The notes under the pieces were generated by a model that ran no database searches, was not told where the DNA came from, and saw only the letters and a list, made by a program, of their open reading frames with translations. From Colwellia sp. Arc7-D (GTDB lineage Bacteria > Pseudomonadota > Gammaproteobacteria > Enterobacterales > Alteromonadaceae), in NCBI RefSeq assembly GCF_003061515.1, contig NZ_CP028924.1, positions 3,596,001-3,660,000 on the forward strand: a stretch of 64,000 nucleotides of DNA. The letters run 5' to 3'. The stretch's first letter is position 1, and the number at the start of each line of letters is the position of its first letter. A program made the translations under genes and the position numbers. Positions 36,491-47,246 of this stretch are shown here, piece by piece.

Positions 36491-37837
36491 TTACAATGAA
36501 TGCCAAAAGACAATACCAATTGCCGTTGGACAAACAAACTTAGTATACCAAGGCCAGATTTTCCAAAACAATGAATGCTCAACCATATCATTACCTTGCT
36601 TTAACTCAGTTAAAATATCATTTCTAAACCAAATCCAACCAACAAATACACAACACAGCATCGCAATGAGCGGTTGACCATAGACAGTGGATATTGATAT
36701 TGCCAAACCAAACAGTGCATCAAAATTTAAGACAATTAAAGCGCTTAAAATAAAGATACCTAAACCAATAAAGGTGGTAGCTTTTTTCCGCTCAACATTA
36801 TGACGCTCTACCACAAAAGAAACCGGCCCTTCTAACATTGAAATACTAGACGTTAGCGCCGCAATTGACATTAAAACAAAAAAGCCAAAACCAACAAATA
36901 AACCTATTGCTCCCATGCCATCAAACAAGGTTGGCAGCACATCAAAGACTAAATTTGGACCTGAGATTAAACCTCCATCAGCATCGAAAATCGCAACACC
37001 TTGAGCTTGGGCAACGTACATTGAAGGAATAATTAATAAGCCGGCTAAAAAAGCGATTGAGACATCAATTAAAGTGACTTGTGCACCAAGTGATACTAAG
37101 TTTTCTTTTTTAGAAATGTAGGAGCCGTAAATCACCATAACACTGGTACCCAGCGATAATGAAAAGAAGGCTTGTCCTAATGCACTAATCAATAGGTCTG
37201 GTTCAAATACACGTGAAATATCAGGGTTTAAGTAAGCTGCAAAGCCTTCTTTTGAACCATCTAATGTGAAGACATAAATGATCATTAAAACCAATAAGCC
37301 AATCAACATTGGCATTAAACGTTTCGACCATTTCTCAATACCTTGTTCAACACCGCGTCGAATAATGGATATGGTCAGTAACATAAATAATGCTGTAAAA
37401 AGTAAATTACGTCCAATAGATTGAGACGTAAGCCAATTAGATGCTTCATTAAAGCCCATTAAAGAGGTAACAGGCTCAATAGCAAACGACATCATCCATC
37501 CAGCGAGTATGCCATAAAAGCTTAAAATTAAAGCCGCACAAATAATACCGCCAAAACCAACGACAAAGGCAAAGCGCTTATGAAAGATATTTCGAGATAT
37601 TTTTTGTAAGGAAGTCACGGCATTGGCTTGGCCATATCGACCAATTAACAATTCAGCCATAAAGGCTGGGTATGCTAAACAAAATGCTAACACCAAGTAA
37701 ACCAGTACAAAAGCCGCACCACCGTTACTTGCTGTTTGTGTAGGAAAACCCCATATATTACCCAACCCTACGGCAGAACCCGCAGCAGCCATGATAAAAC
37801 CTATACGAGAACTGAACGCACCTCTAGAAGCAGCCAT
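36491..37837 (-). CDS. Neurotransmitter:sodium symporter (NSS) family transporter
   Basis: 448 residues with eleven or twelve helices. The N-terminus FSSRIGFIMAAAGSAVGLGNIWGFPTQTASNGGAAFVLVY is the sodium- and substrate-binding first helix pair of the LeuT/NSS fold, and GQAFFSLSLGTSVMVIYGSY is helix 6. It imports amino acids with Na+. The substrate is not predictable. Single gene. Confidence 0.92.
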   Translation of the reverse strand: MAASRGAFSSRIGFIMAAAGSAVGLGNIWGFPTQTASNGGAAFVLVYLVLAFCLAYPAFMAELLIGRYGQANAVTSLQKISRNIFHKRFAFVVGFGGIICAALILSFYGILAGWMMSFAIEPVTSLMGFNEASNWLTSQSIGRNLLFTALFMLLTISIIRRGVEQGIEKWSKRLMPMLIGLLVLMIIYVFTLDGSKEGFAAYLNPDISRVFEPDLLISALGQAFFSLSLGTSVMVIYGSYISKKENLVSLGAQVTLIDVSIAFLAGLLIIPSMYVAQAQGVAIFDADGGLISGPNLVFDVLPTLFDGMGAIGLFVGFGFFVLMSIAALTSSISMLEGPVSFVVERHNVERKKATTFIGLGIFILSALIVLNFDALFGLAISISTVYGQPLIAMLCCVFVGWIWFRNDILTELKQGNDMVEHSLFWKIWPWYTKFVCPTAIGIVFWHSL

Positions 37838-38031
37838 TTAAAATCATCATTATTATTATTGAATAAGCTAATTTACTTAAACTGCCAAGAAAAAAACAGC
37901 GTTTCTTATGAAAAATCGCCATGAAAGGTGTTTTAATTCATATTTACACCGTAAAGATTTAAGTACTGGTTAAATTACAGTCGAAAGTGAATTTACTTTT
38001 CTCTATGACTATCAAAGACATTAAAAGCAAA

Positions 38032-38051
38032 AAAGAGGCTAATGCCTCTTT
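38032..38051 (-). terminator. Terminator of yajQ
   Basis: AAAGAGGC (38032-38039), loop TAAT, GCCTCTTT (38044-38051). A's upstream supply the T run for the minus strand. Confidence 0.75.
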
Positions 38052-38110
38052 AAAAATCTATATATGCAGCGGTCAGCTTTAGTAAAGACCTATTCTTAAA
38101 CCTTAAACAT

Positions 38111-38593
38111 TTAATCTTTAAAGTTATTAAACTGAAACGACTGTTCTAATTCTGTTTCTCGGAGTAATTGCATCACGGCTTGTAAATCGTCACGTTTTTT
38201 ACCTGTAACGCGCACTTGTTCACCTTGGATTGAAGCTTGCACTTTTAACTTGCTGTCTTTGATCAGCTTAACCACTTTTTTAGCAACAGGTTGCTCTATG
38301 CCTTCTTTGAAAGTGGCCACTTGGCTATAGTTTCGGCCCGAACTTTCAATGCTTCCTAATGTTAACGCTTTAGCATCAACCTTTCTTTTGACCAATTGTC
38401 CGCGCAGTACGTCTGTCATTTGCTTTAATTGATGATCTGAATCACCTTTCATAGTCACTGCAGGGCTTTTCCATTCAAAGCTTGCTGCGGCGTCACGAAA
38501 ATCGTAACGAGTTGCAAGTTCACGATTAGCATTTTCAGTCGCGTTTTTTACTTCTTCCAAATTAATTTCGGAAACAATATCCATTGAAGGCAT
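38111..38593 (-). CDS. yajQ: YajQ family nucleotide-binding protein
   Basis: 160 residues, starting [22 protein letters not shown] and ending [16 protein letters not shown], both characteristic of YajQ. The [13 protein letters not shown] and [18 protein letters not shown] segments belong to its two small RNA-recognition-like domains. YajQ proteins bind nucleotides; cyclic di-GMP binding is reported for some members. Confidence 0.95.
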   Translation of the reverse strand: MPSMDIVSEINLEEVKNATENANRELATRYDFRDAAASFEWKSPAVTMKGDSDHQLKQMTDVLRGQLVKRKVDAKALTLGSIESSGRNYSQVATFKEGIEQPVAKKVVKLIKDSKLKVQASIQGEQVRVTGKKRDDLQAVMQLLRETELEQSFQFNNFKD

Positions 38594-38771
38594 GACAGTT
38601 CTCTATCTAAAAAAATTAGACATATATTATCAATTAATTAGATTTAATTCCATTGGCGATATTTCTAAGTAGTTAACTTTAATTGAGTAATATATTTAAG
38701 ACTTTAGAACAGTGATAGTTTTCATTGCTGAGCCCTGATATGATAAATATTACTTAACTCTCTAAAGAACA

Positions 38772-39152
38772 ATGACTAACACCTCAATGAAAAGTCGCTA
38801 TCATTTATCCATTCTAGCTATTATTGTCATACTATTTTTTTGCCTTTACTTTAGCTCTGCCGACTTGAGACGAGTCGTTTTTCGTAGCACTGAAATTGAT
38901 TCAATTGGCCATATTATCAGTTTTTTTTGTTTAACTTGGGTCTTACATAGCATATTGAAATTACCGCTATTTAATACCATGTTAACCGTTGCGTTTTATG
39001 GCGTGCTGACCGAATTAGGGCAATATTATTTAGGCTTTCGCAGTGCTCAAGTCAGTGACTTTATTTCTGACTTAATTGGTATTGCTATGTTTGGTATTAT
39101 TAGGTGGTCTATTCTTATGTATCGCAATCGTTCTAGTCGCAAGCCTCGGTAA
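38772..39152 (+). CDS. VanZ-like family protein
   Basis: 126 residues with four membrane helices and the pattern IDSIGHIISFFCLTWVLH followed by FYGVLTELGQYYLGFRSAQVSDFISDLIGIAMFG, the VanZ-like (phosphotransbutyrylase-associated) motif with D-x-x-x-D near the last helix. Function is unknown; in some species it affects glycopeptide sensitivity. Its stop TAA shares one base with the ATG of panE. Confidence 0.82.
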   Translation: MTNTSMKSRYHLSILAIIVILFFCLYFSSADLRRVVFRSTEIDSIGHIISFFCLTWVLHSILKLPLFNTMLTVAFYGVLTELGQYYLGFRSAQVSDFISDLIGIAMFGIIRWSILMYRNRSSRKPR

Positions 39153-40054
39153 TGAATATAGCCGTTATTGGTCAAGGTGCTATTGGGCTTCTCTGGTATC
39201 ATCATTTATCACAAGCAACTAATAACTTAGTTAGCTTACACTGTTCTTCAAGCGTCACATCTGTGCCTAAGAATTATGAATTTACAGATATTAACCAAAA
39301 GTACGCTCAATTTTCATTAAATATCGCCACCGATAACGCGTTTACTAGCGCTGATGTAGTATTACTTTGCGTGAAGTCTTATCAGGTAAATGCAGCAATA
39401 TTTGCCCTAAAAAATAAAATATCAACTAAAGCAAAAATCATTTTTTGTCATAACGGCCTAGGAGCATTCAATGATTTTTCAGCACTTGAGCAACCGTGTT
39501 TAGCTTTATTAACCACGCATGGCTGTAAAATAAACCAGCCTTTTCATGCACAACACACCGGCTTAGGACATAGTGATTTAGGCCTTATCAATGGCAATAT
39601 TTCCAATGCTGACCGCAACAATATAACTTCAACATTCATGAGCGCTTTACCGACACTTACTTATTCCGACAATATAAAAGAAAAGCAATGGCTTAAGTTA
39701 GCAATTAATTGTGTAATTAACCCAATCACGGCATTAGAAAACATCGACAATGGCCAACTCCTCAATGATAAATTCCAAGCACAAGTAACGGCTTTAATAC
39801 TTGAAATTATTGCCATTGCAGCTTTTGAAAATATAGAATTTAACTTTAATGAGTTACGAGAAAAGATTATGACTGTGGCTCAAAGTACCGCACAAAACTG
39901 CTCATCAATGCGCAGTGATATATTAAATAAACGAAAAACAGAAATTGATTATATTAATGGCTATATTGTCAAAGTAGCAAACAGAATGAATTTATCAGTT
40001 CCAGAAAATGAAAAGCTACTGCGTGAGATTAAAGCGTTAGAAGTGCAACAATAA
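39152..40054 (+). CDS. panE: 2-dehydropantoate 2-reductase (ketopantoate reductase)
   Basis: 300 residues. NADP-binding start MNIAVIGQGAIGLLWYHHL; middle VLLCVKSYQVNAA; catalytic lysine region KEKQWLKLAINCVINPITALENIDNG and C-terminal SSMRSDILNKRKTEIDYINGYIV, where the Glu of the family sits. It reduces ketopantoate to pantoate for coenzyme A. One-base overlap with the vanZ-like gene. Confidence 0.9.
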   Translation: MNIAVIGQGAIGLLWYHHLSQATNNLVSLHCSSSVTSVPKNYEFTDINQKYAQFSLNIATDNAFTSADVVLLCVKSYQVNAAIFALKNKISTKAKIIFCHNGLGAFNDFSALEQPCLALLTTHGCKINQPFHAQHTGLGHSDLGLINGNISNADRNNITSTFMSALPTLTYSDNIKEKQWLKLAINCVINPITALENIDNGQLLNDKFQAQVTALILEIIAIAAFENIEFNFNELREKIMTVAQSTAQNCSSMRSDILNKRKTEIDYINGYIVKVANRMNLSVPENEKLLREIKALEVQQ

Positions 40055-40109
40055 CTGTTTTTGATATAAAAAAAGCCCTAAAACAGATGTTAAAGAGCTT
40101 TAATTTTAC

Positions 40110-40126
40110 CTAACGTTTTACGTTAG
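40110..40126. terminator. Small hairpin between convergent panE and thiI
   Basis: CTAACG (40110-40115), loop TTTTA, CGTTAG (40121-40126). Short, without a long T run, so only a tentative terminator. Confidence 0.4.
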
Positions 40127-40134
40127 TTTATAAG

Positions 40135-41589
40135 TTATGGGCGATAGACTTTCACATTTGTAAAGCCTGCACCTAATAAATAAAGTGCCTGTAATTTACT
40201 CATAACACCTTGGTCGCAATACAATAAATATTCTTTAGATTTATCTAAGTCACCAAATTGAGTCGACAGCTTGTAAAACGGCATGTGCATTATTTCTACA
40301 CCATCTAACGCTAATGGGTTGTCATCTTCTTCTTCAGGGCTTCTAATATCAAGCACAATTGAGTTAGCGGGAATATTATCTAAGGTGTCAACGGCATGAA
40401 TTTCTTCTTCGCTTTCTTTGCCGATATCGCGAATGTCGAAAATACGTGTTTCTTCAATAACTTTATCAAGGATTGAGAAATCAAAATTAGCTTCTTCAGC
40501 TTCAACTTTAGCTAATACCGCCTTGACCGTTGGCTTTTTAGAAATAACACCACAATATTCAGGAATGGTTTTAGCAAAATCTTCCGTACCAATTTTGCGT
40601 GCAATATCAATAATATCTTGTTTATCGTAAGCAATTAATGGTCGAAGAATTAACGTTTCGGTTACGCGATCAATTACATTCAAGTTCGTTAATGTTTGAC
40701 TCGATACTTGTCCTACCGCTTCTCCCGTAATAAGCGCTTGAATGCCCATTTTATTGGCTATTTTCTCGGCGGCTCGCATCATCATGCGTTTAAGCACAAC
40801 ACCCATTAAGCCATTATCAATATTTTCCAATATTTCTTCGACAACAGGTTCAAAATCAACGGCGAAAAATTTAACACGATGTGATGCACCAAATTTGTTC
40901 CATAAATAGTAACTAACCTGTTTAACACCAACTTCGTGCGCCGCGCCACCTAAATTAAAGAAACAATAATGCGTACGTGCGCCTTTCTTTATCATTTGAT
41001 AACTAGCAACACCTGAGTCAAAACCACCCGACATAAGTGACAATACATCTTCTTGCGTAGCAATTGGAAAGCCGCCCATACCTTTGTGGCGTTCGGTAAC
41101 AATAAATAGATTTTCATTTTTAATTTCAAGGTGCACAGTAAAGTCAGGTTTCGACAATTTTACCCGTGCCGATTCAACCTGTTGATTTAAACCACCACCA
41201 ACATATTGCTCAACTTTTATAGAGTTAAACTCGTGCTTACCGGTGCGTTTTACACGAACACAAAAGGTTTTATTTTCAATGTTTTGAGCATGTACAGCTG
41301 CAGTTTTTTCATAAATATCATGCAAATCAGTAAAGTCTGTCTGCTGAACTTCAAGAAACATTGGAATGCCAGGGATCGATTTTAGGGTATCGATTAATTT
41401 TAATCGATTTTCTGGACTATTATTAGCGGTGTTAACTTCAATGTTATCCCAGTTCATTCGCGTTGTAACTTGCTCATCAACACGACGTAAAACGTTTTTT
41501 ACACTCGACTCTAAAATCTTAGTAAAACGCTTTCGCACCGGACGGCTTTTGATGGTAATTTCAGCCTGTAATTTAACAATAAATTTCAT
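40135..41589 (-). CDS. thiI: tRNA 4-thiouridine synthase / thiamine sulfur transferase ThiI
   Basis: 484 residues from the ATG at 41589, which gives the usual [22 protein letters not shown] start; an upstream in-frame start would add six residues. Domains: ferredoxin-like and THUMP (1-165), the PP-loop ATPase with [12 protein letters not shown] (about 180), then [12 protein letters not shown] with the mid-domain cysteine, and a C-terminal rhodanese domain with [10 protein letters not shown] carrying the persulfide cysteine. It makes s4U8 in tRNA and supplies sulfur for the thiazole of thiamine. Confidence 0.97.
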   Translation of the reverse strand: MKFIVKLQAEITIKSRPVRKRFTKILESSVKNVLRRVDEQVTTRMNWDNIEVNTANNSPENRLKLIDTLKSIPGIPMFLEVQQTDFTDLHDIYEKTAAVHAQNIENKTFCVRVKRTGKHEFNSIKVEQYVGGGLNQQVESARVKLSKPDFTVHLEIKNENLFIVTERHKGMGGFPIATQEDVLSLMSGGFDSGVASYQMIKKGARTHYCFFNLGGAAHEVGVKQVSYYLWNKFGASHRVKFFAVDFEPVVEEILENIDNGLMGVVLKRMMMRAAEKIANKMGIQALITGEAVGQVSSQTLTNLNVIDRVTETLILRPLIAYDKQDIIDIARKIGTEDFAKTIPEYCGVISKKPTVKAVLAKVEAEEANFDFSILDKVIEETRIFDIRDIGKESEEEIHAVDTLDNIPANSIVLDIRSPEEEDDNPLALDGVEIMHMPFYKLSTQFGDLDKSKEYLLYCDQGVMSKLQALYLLGAGFTNVKVYRP

Positions 41590-41752
41590 TAACAATAACA
41601 CCCACACATAGAATGGCGCGCATTATATACTCGTTCGACTATAATTTGCAAAATTTCAGTACTAACAAAGCATGACAACTTCAGACTAAATAATAGTGAA
41701 GGAGCAATTATCTACCATAGTTTTTATAGAGACTTACAGGTAAATTCAGACA

Positions 41753-41782
41753 TAAAAAAGGAGTACATCATTTGTACTCCTT
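41753..41782 (-). terminator. Terminator of pomAB
   Basis: AAGGAGTACA (41758-41767) with TGTACTCCTT (41773-41782). The A run at 41753-41759 provides the T run on the minus strand. Confidence 0.8.
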
Positions 41783-41819
41783 GTTAAATTTAATAACTTA
41801 GCAGAACTAACCTAACTCA

Positions 41820-42755
41820 TTATTTAATTGATATGGGATCAGTCTCTTTTGCCTTGCCTTGGTTAATGGCAATTTCTACCCGACGATTAAGTCGTCTATT
41901 TAACCGGTTGGTATTTGGCACTAAGGGGCGAGTATCCGCATGACCAACAACCAATAAGCGTGATTGGTCAAAGCCCGGTACTTTAATGATTTCATGAGCA
42001 ATAGCTACCGCGCGCTTGCTTGATAAATCCCAATTAGAAGTAAATAATTCAGAACTTATGCCTTGGTTATCTGTATTGCCAGAGATCATTATCTCACCAG
42101 GTACCGTATTTAATAACAAACCAATTTCTCGCATAATCGGTTTAAACTGTGGCTGCAAAAATGCAGATCCTGAAGGGAATGAACCGTTTTCTCGTATGCG
42201 AATAATCACTTGCTGGCCTAAAGACTCGAGCTCAATAGCACCATCTTGTATTTGTTTTTCTAATTGTTCGGCTATTTTTTTCACAAGCTCATTCACTTCT
42301 TCTTGTGATGCTTGCTCTAACTCATCTTTCGCCTGTTGAATAGCTTCTAACGACATTGCGTCTGCCGTACTTTGTGATTGTCCGCCACGTTCAGCGCCAC
42401 GTTGCTCTTGTCGACCACCAGCTTCTGTTTCATCACCCGCTTGAAACTCCAACATTTGTTGGGTCATTTCCATAGTTTGCTGTTGAATCACTTCAATGGG
42501 TGTTGGTTCAGGCTTACCTGGTCTAAATTCTTGGGCGATAATACTGGTGCCTTTAGGAATATCTTTCACTTCAATTTTATTTTGCACACCAAATGCGAAT
42601 TTCATCGAGCCAGCAATTTGCTTAAACTTTAAAACGTCCATTTCAGAAAAAGATAAAAGCAACACGAAAAAGCACATCAGCAACGACATTAAGTCAGCGA
42701 ATGTACCCATCCATGCTGGTAGTCCCGGAGGTGGACATTTACATTTATCGGCCAT
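41820..42755 (-). CDS. pomB: Sodium-driven flagellar motor stator protein PomB
   Basis: 311 residues. It begins with a cysteine/proline-rich end and the single helix PAWMGTFADLMSLLMCFFVLLLSFSEMD, containing the ion-binding aspartate. An acidic, Gln-rich linker (100-165) leads to an OmpA-like peptidoglycan-binding domain (ISGNTDNQGISSELF, VVGHADTRPL, NRRLNRRVEIAI). The helix is nearly the Vibrio PomB sequence, so sodium drive is likely. It lies 12 bp after pomA. No other flagellar gene is present. Confidence 0.94.
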   Translation of the reverse strand: MADKCKCPPPGLPAWMGTFADLMSLLMCFFVLLLSFSEMDVLKFKQIAGSMKFAFGVQNKIEVKDIPKGTSIIAQEFRPGKPEPTPIEVIQQQTMEMTQQMLEFQAGDETEAGGRQEQRGAERGGQSQSTADAMSLEAIQQAKDELEQASQEEVNELVKKIAEQLEKQIQDGAIELESLGQQVIIRIRENGSFPSGSAFLQPQFKPIMREIGLLLNTVPGEIMISGNTDNQGISSELFTSNWDLSSKRAVAIAHEIIKVPGFDQSRLLVVGHADTRPLVPNTNRLNRRLNRRVEIAINQGKAKETDPISIK

Positions 42756-42767
42756 AATTAACTCCTG

Positions 42768-43532
42768 CTATTCTTCTGTGGTATCAACAGCACGCTTACC
42801 TTCAGCAAGGTAATTTTTCAGCAAACCTTCTATAACGCGTGGGTTTTGACCATCCTGAATACCTAAAACAGCATCAAGTACTAATTCTTGGTTCATTTTT
42901 TCTTCCGCTAAACGTAGCTTTAATTTAGCGGCAATGGGTATGGCGATAACGTTAGCTAAGAAGGCTCCATATAGCGTTGTTAAAAGAGCAACAGCCATCG
43001 CAGGCCCAATCGCTTTAGGGTCATCCATATTAGATAACATGGCAACCAGACCAATCAATGTACCTATCATCCCCATCGCAGGGGCAACATCGGCTAATGC
43101 CATCATCATGTTGGAGCCTGTTTCATGACGTTCAGTCGTTAAGTCGATATCTTTTTGCATCGTAGCACGCACCACATCAGCATCATGACCATCAACTAGC
43201 ATGTCGACCCCTTTTTGCATAAACGCGTTAGATATTTCAGCTTCTTCTAATGCCAAAAAACCACCTTTGCGAGCTGCATCAGCCATTTCAACTGACTTTT
43301 CAATTAGCTCTTCAGGTTTTTCTAGCTTAAACATAAAGGATTTGCCGATGATTTTTCCAATACCGAAAAATTGGCCTAGATTATAATTGGACAACACAAC
43401 AAATATTGAGCCACCAAATACAATGATCACTGACTGAGCATCTATAAACATGCCAATGTCACCAGCTAGTAACATCGCCATAACCAGTAACCCTATTGCA
43501 CCGACTATGCCTATTAACGTTGCTAAATCCAC
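42768..43532 (-). CDS. pomA: Sodium-driven flagellar motor stator protein PomA
   Basis: 254 residues with four helices. MDLATLIGIVGAIGLLVMAML, FIDAQSVIIVFGGSIFVVLSNY and GQFFGIGKIIGKSFMFK follow the Vibrio PomA pattern. A cytoplasmic loop (about 70-150) engages FliG. APAMGMIGTLIGLVAMLSNMDDP is the conserved helix 3 and following loop. It forms the stator with PomB, converting Na+ flow into rotation. Confidence 0.95.
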   Translation of the reverse strand: MDLATLIGIVGAIGLLVMAMLLAGDIGMFIDAQSVIIVFGGSIFVVLSNYNLGQFFGIGKIIGKSFMFKLEKPEELIEKSVEMADAARKGGFLALEEAEISNAFMQKGVDMLVDGHDADVVRATMQKDIDLTTERHETGSNMMMALADVAPAMGMIGTLIGLVAMLSNMDDPKAIGPAMAVALLTTLYGAFLANVIAIPIAAKLKLRLAEEKMNQELVLDAVLGIQDGQNPRVIEGLLKNYLAEGKRAVDTTEE

Positions 43533-43782
43533 AAATGCCTCCGATAAATTTTCTTAGATATACTGATACCAATTGGTATTACTTGTTCGATAATACCTGA
43601 TGAATAGGTCTTACGCGAATACTTATAGTGTTAGTTATAGCTCTATTATCGCCCATATTGTCAATAACTTAAGAAGATAATATGAATATTAGCAATATTG
43701 TCTTAAATTCATCATTAATTGACCCAGCGCCCCAGCTAAGGTAAGTTTGCGCCTAGAGTTCATATCACGCTAACAAAAGTCC

Positions 43783-44037
43783 ATGGTCAGAAAAAAAATA
43801 GAAAACTTAAGCTTCGAAGAATCATTGGTTGAATTAGAAGTAATTGTGCAAAATTTAGAACAAGGCGATCTGAATCTTGAAGATTCTATGGCCTTATTTG
43901 AGCGTGGTTTGCATTTGAGCCAACACAATCAAGAAAAGCTCAAAGGTGCTGAACAGCAAATTAATATTTTACTCGAAAAAAACGGCCAAGCAACATTAGA
44001 AAAATTTAATACTAACGAGACTGATAGCATTGACTAA
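43783..44037 (+). CDS. xseB: Exodeoxyribonuclease VII small subunit
   Basis: 84 residues, start MVRKKIENLSFEESLVELEVIVQNLEQGDLNLEDSMALFERG, the XseB pattern. It forms a helical hairpin that binds XseA. It is first of the xseB-ispA-dxs group and overlaps ispA by 8 bp. Confidence 0.95.
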   Translation: MVRKKIENLSFEESLVELEVIVQNLEQGDLNLEDSMALFERGLHLSQHNQEKLKGAEQQINILLEKNGQATLEKFNTNETDSID

Positions 44038-44920
44038 ACTTGCCTTTATTGACGATGTGCAAACACGCATTAATGATTATCTAACTAAAAAGCTCGACAG
44101 TTTAGTCATTAACGATGAGAAGCTTTTAGACGCTATGCGTTACGGCTTGCTTATTGGTGGCAAGCGTATGAGGCCTTATTTAGCATATATCACAGGTGCG
44201 ACTTTAGATGCAGAACAAAGTGATATTGATGGTGTTGCCGCGGCAATAGAATGTATTCATGCTTATTCACTCTTACATGACGACTTACCCGCGATGGATG
44301 ACGATGATTTGCGCCGTGGGCAATTAACTTGTCATAAAGCCTTTGATGAAGCTACCGCTATTCTCGCTGGAGATAGTTTGCAAACATTAGCTTTTGATAT
44401 TATCGCCAATCATGATTTTTCTGAAATTGTGAATAAAAAACGCATAAACTTATTGCGTTACTTGGTAGCCGCTTCAGGTTATCAAGGCATGTGCGGAGGC
44501 CAAGCATTAGACTTAGCCGCAACAGATAAAGCCATTTCATTAGCAGAATTAGAAAATTTGCATTCATTAAAAACAGGTGCTTTACTTGAAGCTTCAGTAA
44601 AAATGGCGGCAGAATGCAGTAATAATGCCACAGCACAAGATAAAGCACAGCTAGCACATTATGCTAAGCTTGTTGGCTTAGCATACCAAGTACGTGATGA
44701 TATAATCGATATTACATCAACGGAAGAAGAGCTGGGTAAACCAGCCGGCTCTGATCTTGCTGCCAATAAAAGTACCTACCCTGCATTACTGGGTTTACAT
44801 GGTGCACAAGAAAAAGCAGAAAACTTATATCAACAAGCACTTCAAGCTTTAGACACTTTGCCCTACAATACACAAAGCTTGTCCGACTTTGCGACTTTCA
44901 TTGTTAGCCGCAAAAATTAA
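44030..44920 (+). CDS. ispA: Farnesyl diphosphate synthase (geranyltranstransferase)
   Basis: 296 residues from a TTG at 44030. First aspartate-rich motif SLLHDDLPAMDDDDLRRG, second YQVRDDIIDI, and GGKRMRPYL upstream. It adds isopentenyl units to make farnesyl diphosphate for quinones and undecaprenyl phosphate. The start inside xseB implies translational coupling. Confidence 0.95.
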   Translation: MTKLAFIDDVQTRINDYLTKKLDSLVINDEKLLDAMRYGLLIGGKRMRPYLAYITGATLDAEQSDIDGVAAAIECIHAYSLLHDDLPAMDDDDLRRGQLTCHKAFDEATAILAGDSLQTLAFDIIANHDFSEIVNKKRINLLRYLVAASGYQGMCGGQALDLAATDKAISLAELENLHSLKTGALLEASVKMAAECSNNATAQDKAQLAHYAKLVGLAYQVRDDIIDITSTEEELGKPAGSDLAANKSTYPALLGLHGAQEKAENLYQQALQALDTLPYNTQSLSDFATFIVSRKN

Positions 44921-44942
44921 TTTTTAAATTTAATAGAATAAT

Positions 44943-46826
44943 ATGACTATAAACCTAGCTGAATATCCTTTACTGGCCAACATTGATTGTCCAGATGATT
45001 TGCGCAAATTAAATAAAAATCAATTAACAAAAACCAGCGAAGAGTTAAGGCGTTATCTTTTAAATTCTGTTAGTAAAAGTAGCGGACATTTTGCTTCAGG
45101 TTTGGGCACAATTGAATTAACGGTCGCTTTACATTATGTGTACAACACCCCCTTTGATCATTTACTTTGGGATGTTGGCCATCAAGCATATCCTCATAAA
45201 ATATTAACTGGCCGTCGTGACCAATTACATACCATTCGACAAAAAGATGGTTTGCACCCTTTTCCTTGGCGTGAAGAAAGTGAGTACGACGTACTTAGCG
45301 TAGGTCACTCAAGCACGTCAATATCGGCCGCATTAGGTTTAGCTGTTGCAGCTGAACAAGAAGCTAAAAACCGTAAAGTCGTTGCCGTTATTGGTGATGG
45401 TGCTATGACAGCAGGTATGGCATTTGAAGCCTTAAACCATGCCGGCGACATCAACAAAGATATGCTAGTTATTTTAAACGATAACGAAATGTCGATTTCA
45501 GAAAATGTTGGAGCGTTAAATAATCATTTAGCAAAAATGCTTTCCGGAAGTATTTATACTGGGATCCGCGAAGGTAGTAAGCGCATACTTAACAATATTC
45601 CACCGATCAAAGAATTAGCGAGCCGAGCTGAAGAACATTTAAAAGGCATGGTTGTGCCAAGCACTTTCTTTGAAGAACTTGGTTTTAACTATATTGGCCC
45701 AATTGATGGTCATGACGTTAATGGTTTAGTCGATACCATCACCAATATGCGTAACCTTAAAGGCCCGCAATTACTTCATATTGCCACCACAAAAGGTAAA
45801 GGTTACCAACAAGCCGAGCAAGACCCTATTAAGTACCACGCGGTACCAAAATTTGATCACACTGAAACTAGCTTACCTAAGAGTGCGCCAAGTTTACCCA
45901 CCTATTCAGCAATTTTTGGTGATTGGTTATGTAAGGTCGCAGAGCAAGACTCAAAACTTGCCGCTATTACGCCAGCCATGCGAGAAGGCTCAGGCATGGT
46001 GCAATTTAGCCAACGTTTTCCTAAACAATACTATGATGTTGCGATTGCTGAGCAACATGCAGTTACTTTTGCAGCCGGCTTAGCTATTGGTGGACAAAAA
46101 CCTGTTGTCGCTATTTATTCAAGCTTTTTACAGCGTGGTTATGATCAATTTATTCATGACGTCGCCATTCAAAATTTACCGGTGTTATTTGCTATTGATA
46201 GAGCGGGTATTGTCGGTGCTGATGGCGCGACTCACCAAGGTGCTTTCGACCTAAGTTTTATGCGCTGTATTCCTAACATCACCATCATGACGCCATCTGA
46301 TGAACGTGAATGCCAACTCATGCTAAATACAGGCTATAAGTTAAACGCGCCTGCAGCCGTACGTTACCCTCGTGGCAGTGGTAATGGAGCAGAGCTACCT
46401 AGCATTGATGAAACCATTGAGTTGGGTAAAGCTAATGTTATTCGTTCATTAGAAAACAACAGCGTTAACGAAAAAATCGCGATACTTAATTTTGGTACAA
46501 CGTTAGCAGAGGCAACCATTACAGCTGAAACACTTAATACCACCTTGGTGGATATGCGCTTTGTTAAGCCGTTAGATCAAACGCTAATTCAATCACTATG
46601 TGAAAGCCATGACTACATTGTAACCATAGAAGATAACGCTATAGCAGGCGGTGCAGGCTCAGGGGTTAATGAGTATATTCTTAGTCAAGGTATGGCGAAA
46701 AAAATTCTCAACATTGGTTTACCAGACAACTTTATTAAACACGGTACACAAGCAGAAATCCATCAGGAATTGGGTTTAGATGCCACTGGCATAATTGATA
46801 AAATAAGTAAGTTTATTAATTTATAA
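44943..46826 (+). CDS. dxs: 1-deoxy-D-xylulose-5-phosphate synthase
   Basis: 627 residues, the usual length. Thiamine diphosphate motif [20 protein letters not shown]...[29 protein letters not shown] and [16 protein letters not shown] in the N-terminal part; the transketolase-like middle with [16 protein letters not shown] and [18 protein letters not shown]. It condenses pyruvate and glyceraldehyde-3-phosphate in the first step of the MEP isoprenoid pathway. It follows ispA by 22 bp. Confidence 0.97.
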   Translation: MTINLAEYPLLANIDCPDDLRKLNKNQLTKTSEELRRYLLNSVSKSSGHFASGLGTIELTVALHYVYNTPFDHLLWDVGHQAYPHKILTGRRDQLHTIRQKDGLHPFPWREESEYDVLSVGHSSTSISAALGLAVAAEQEAKNRKVVAVIGDGAMTAGMAFEALNHAGDINKDMLVILNDNEMSISENVGALNNHLAKMLSGSIYTGIREGSKRILNNIPPIKELASRAEEHLKGMVVPSTFFEELGFNYIGPIDGHDVNGLVDTITNMRNLKGPQLLHIATTKGKGYQQAEQDPIKYHAVPKFDHTETSLPKSAPSLPTYSAIFGDWLCKVAEQDSKLAAITPAMREGSGMVQFSQRFPKQYYDVAIAEQHAVTFAAGLAIGGQKPVVAIYSSFLQRGYDQFIHDVAIQNLPVLFAIDRAGIVGADGATHQGAFDLSFMRCIPNITIMTPSDERECQLMLNTGYKLNAPAAVRYPRGSGNGAELPSIDETIELGKANVIRSLENNSVNEKIAILNFGTTLAEATITAETLNTTLVDMRFVKPLDQTLIQSLCESHDYIVTIEDNAIAGGAGSGVNEYILSQGMAKKILNIGLPDNFIKHGTQAEIHQELGLDATGIIDKISKFINL

Positions 46827-46842
46827 GTAGCATACACTTGCT

Positions 46843-46882
46843 AAAACACAGCCACTTTCCATTGAATATGGCTGTGTTTTTT
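46843..46882 (+). terminator. Terminator of xseB-ispA-dxs
   Basis: AAAACACAGCCA (46843-46854) with TGGCTGTGTTTT (46869-46880) and further T's. It is 16 bp after the dxs stop. Confidence 0.85.
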
Positions 46883-47145
46883 CTATAAAATACAGTGTTG
46901 ATGTCGAATACTCAAGAATACTCAAGTCGCTATTTACCTCAATACTACATTGCTTCATTCACACTACTTTTCACAATTCTATTCACAATAGTCATCTGAA
47001 AAAAAACATTAAGATGACCATCCCACTGGCTCATTTAGCACCATCACTTAATCAACTGAAAACATCGATATAATAAACATTGTGTCTAAGAATATTAGTG
47101 CTTAAATAGTATAAGATTTAAAGACAATTGGAAGAAGCTAGACAC
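46883..47145. other. Intergenic region between dxs and ribB
   Basis: About 260 bp between two convergent terminators. Nothing recognisable. In many relatives ribH, nusB and thiL would lie near this junction; none is present. Confidence 0.5.
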
Positions 47146-47179
47146 AAAAAAAGCGATTTGAATATTATCAAACCGCTTT
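47146..47179 (-). terminator. Terminator of the nrdR-rib operon
   Basis: AAAGCGATTTG (47150-47160) with CAAACCGCTTT (47169-47179), one mismatch. The A run at 47146-47152 is the T run on the minus strand. A second perfect stem, CCATGAAATAC/GTATTTCATGG (47211-47237), lies nearer the ribB stop but lacks a T run. Confidence 0.75.
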
Positions 47180-47246
47180 AAATATTTTCAGCCATGTAGG
47201 TCTATTAAGCCATGAAATACTGAACGTATTTCATGGTAAAAAACCG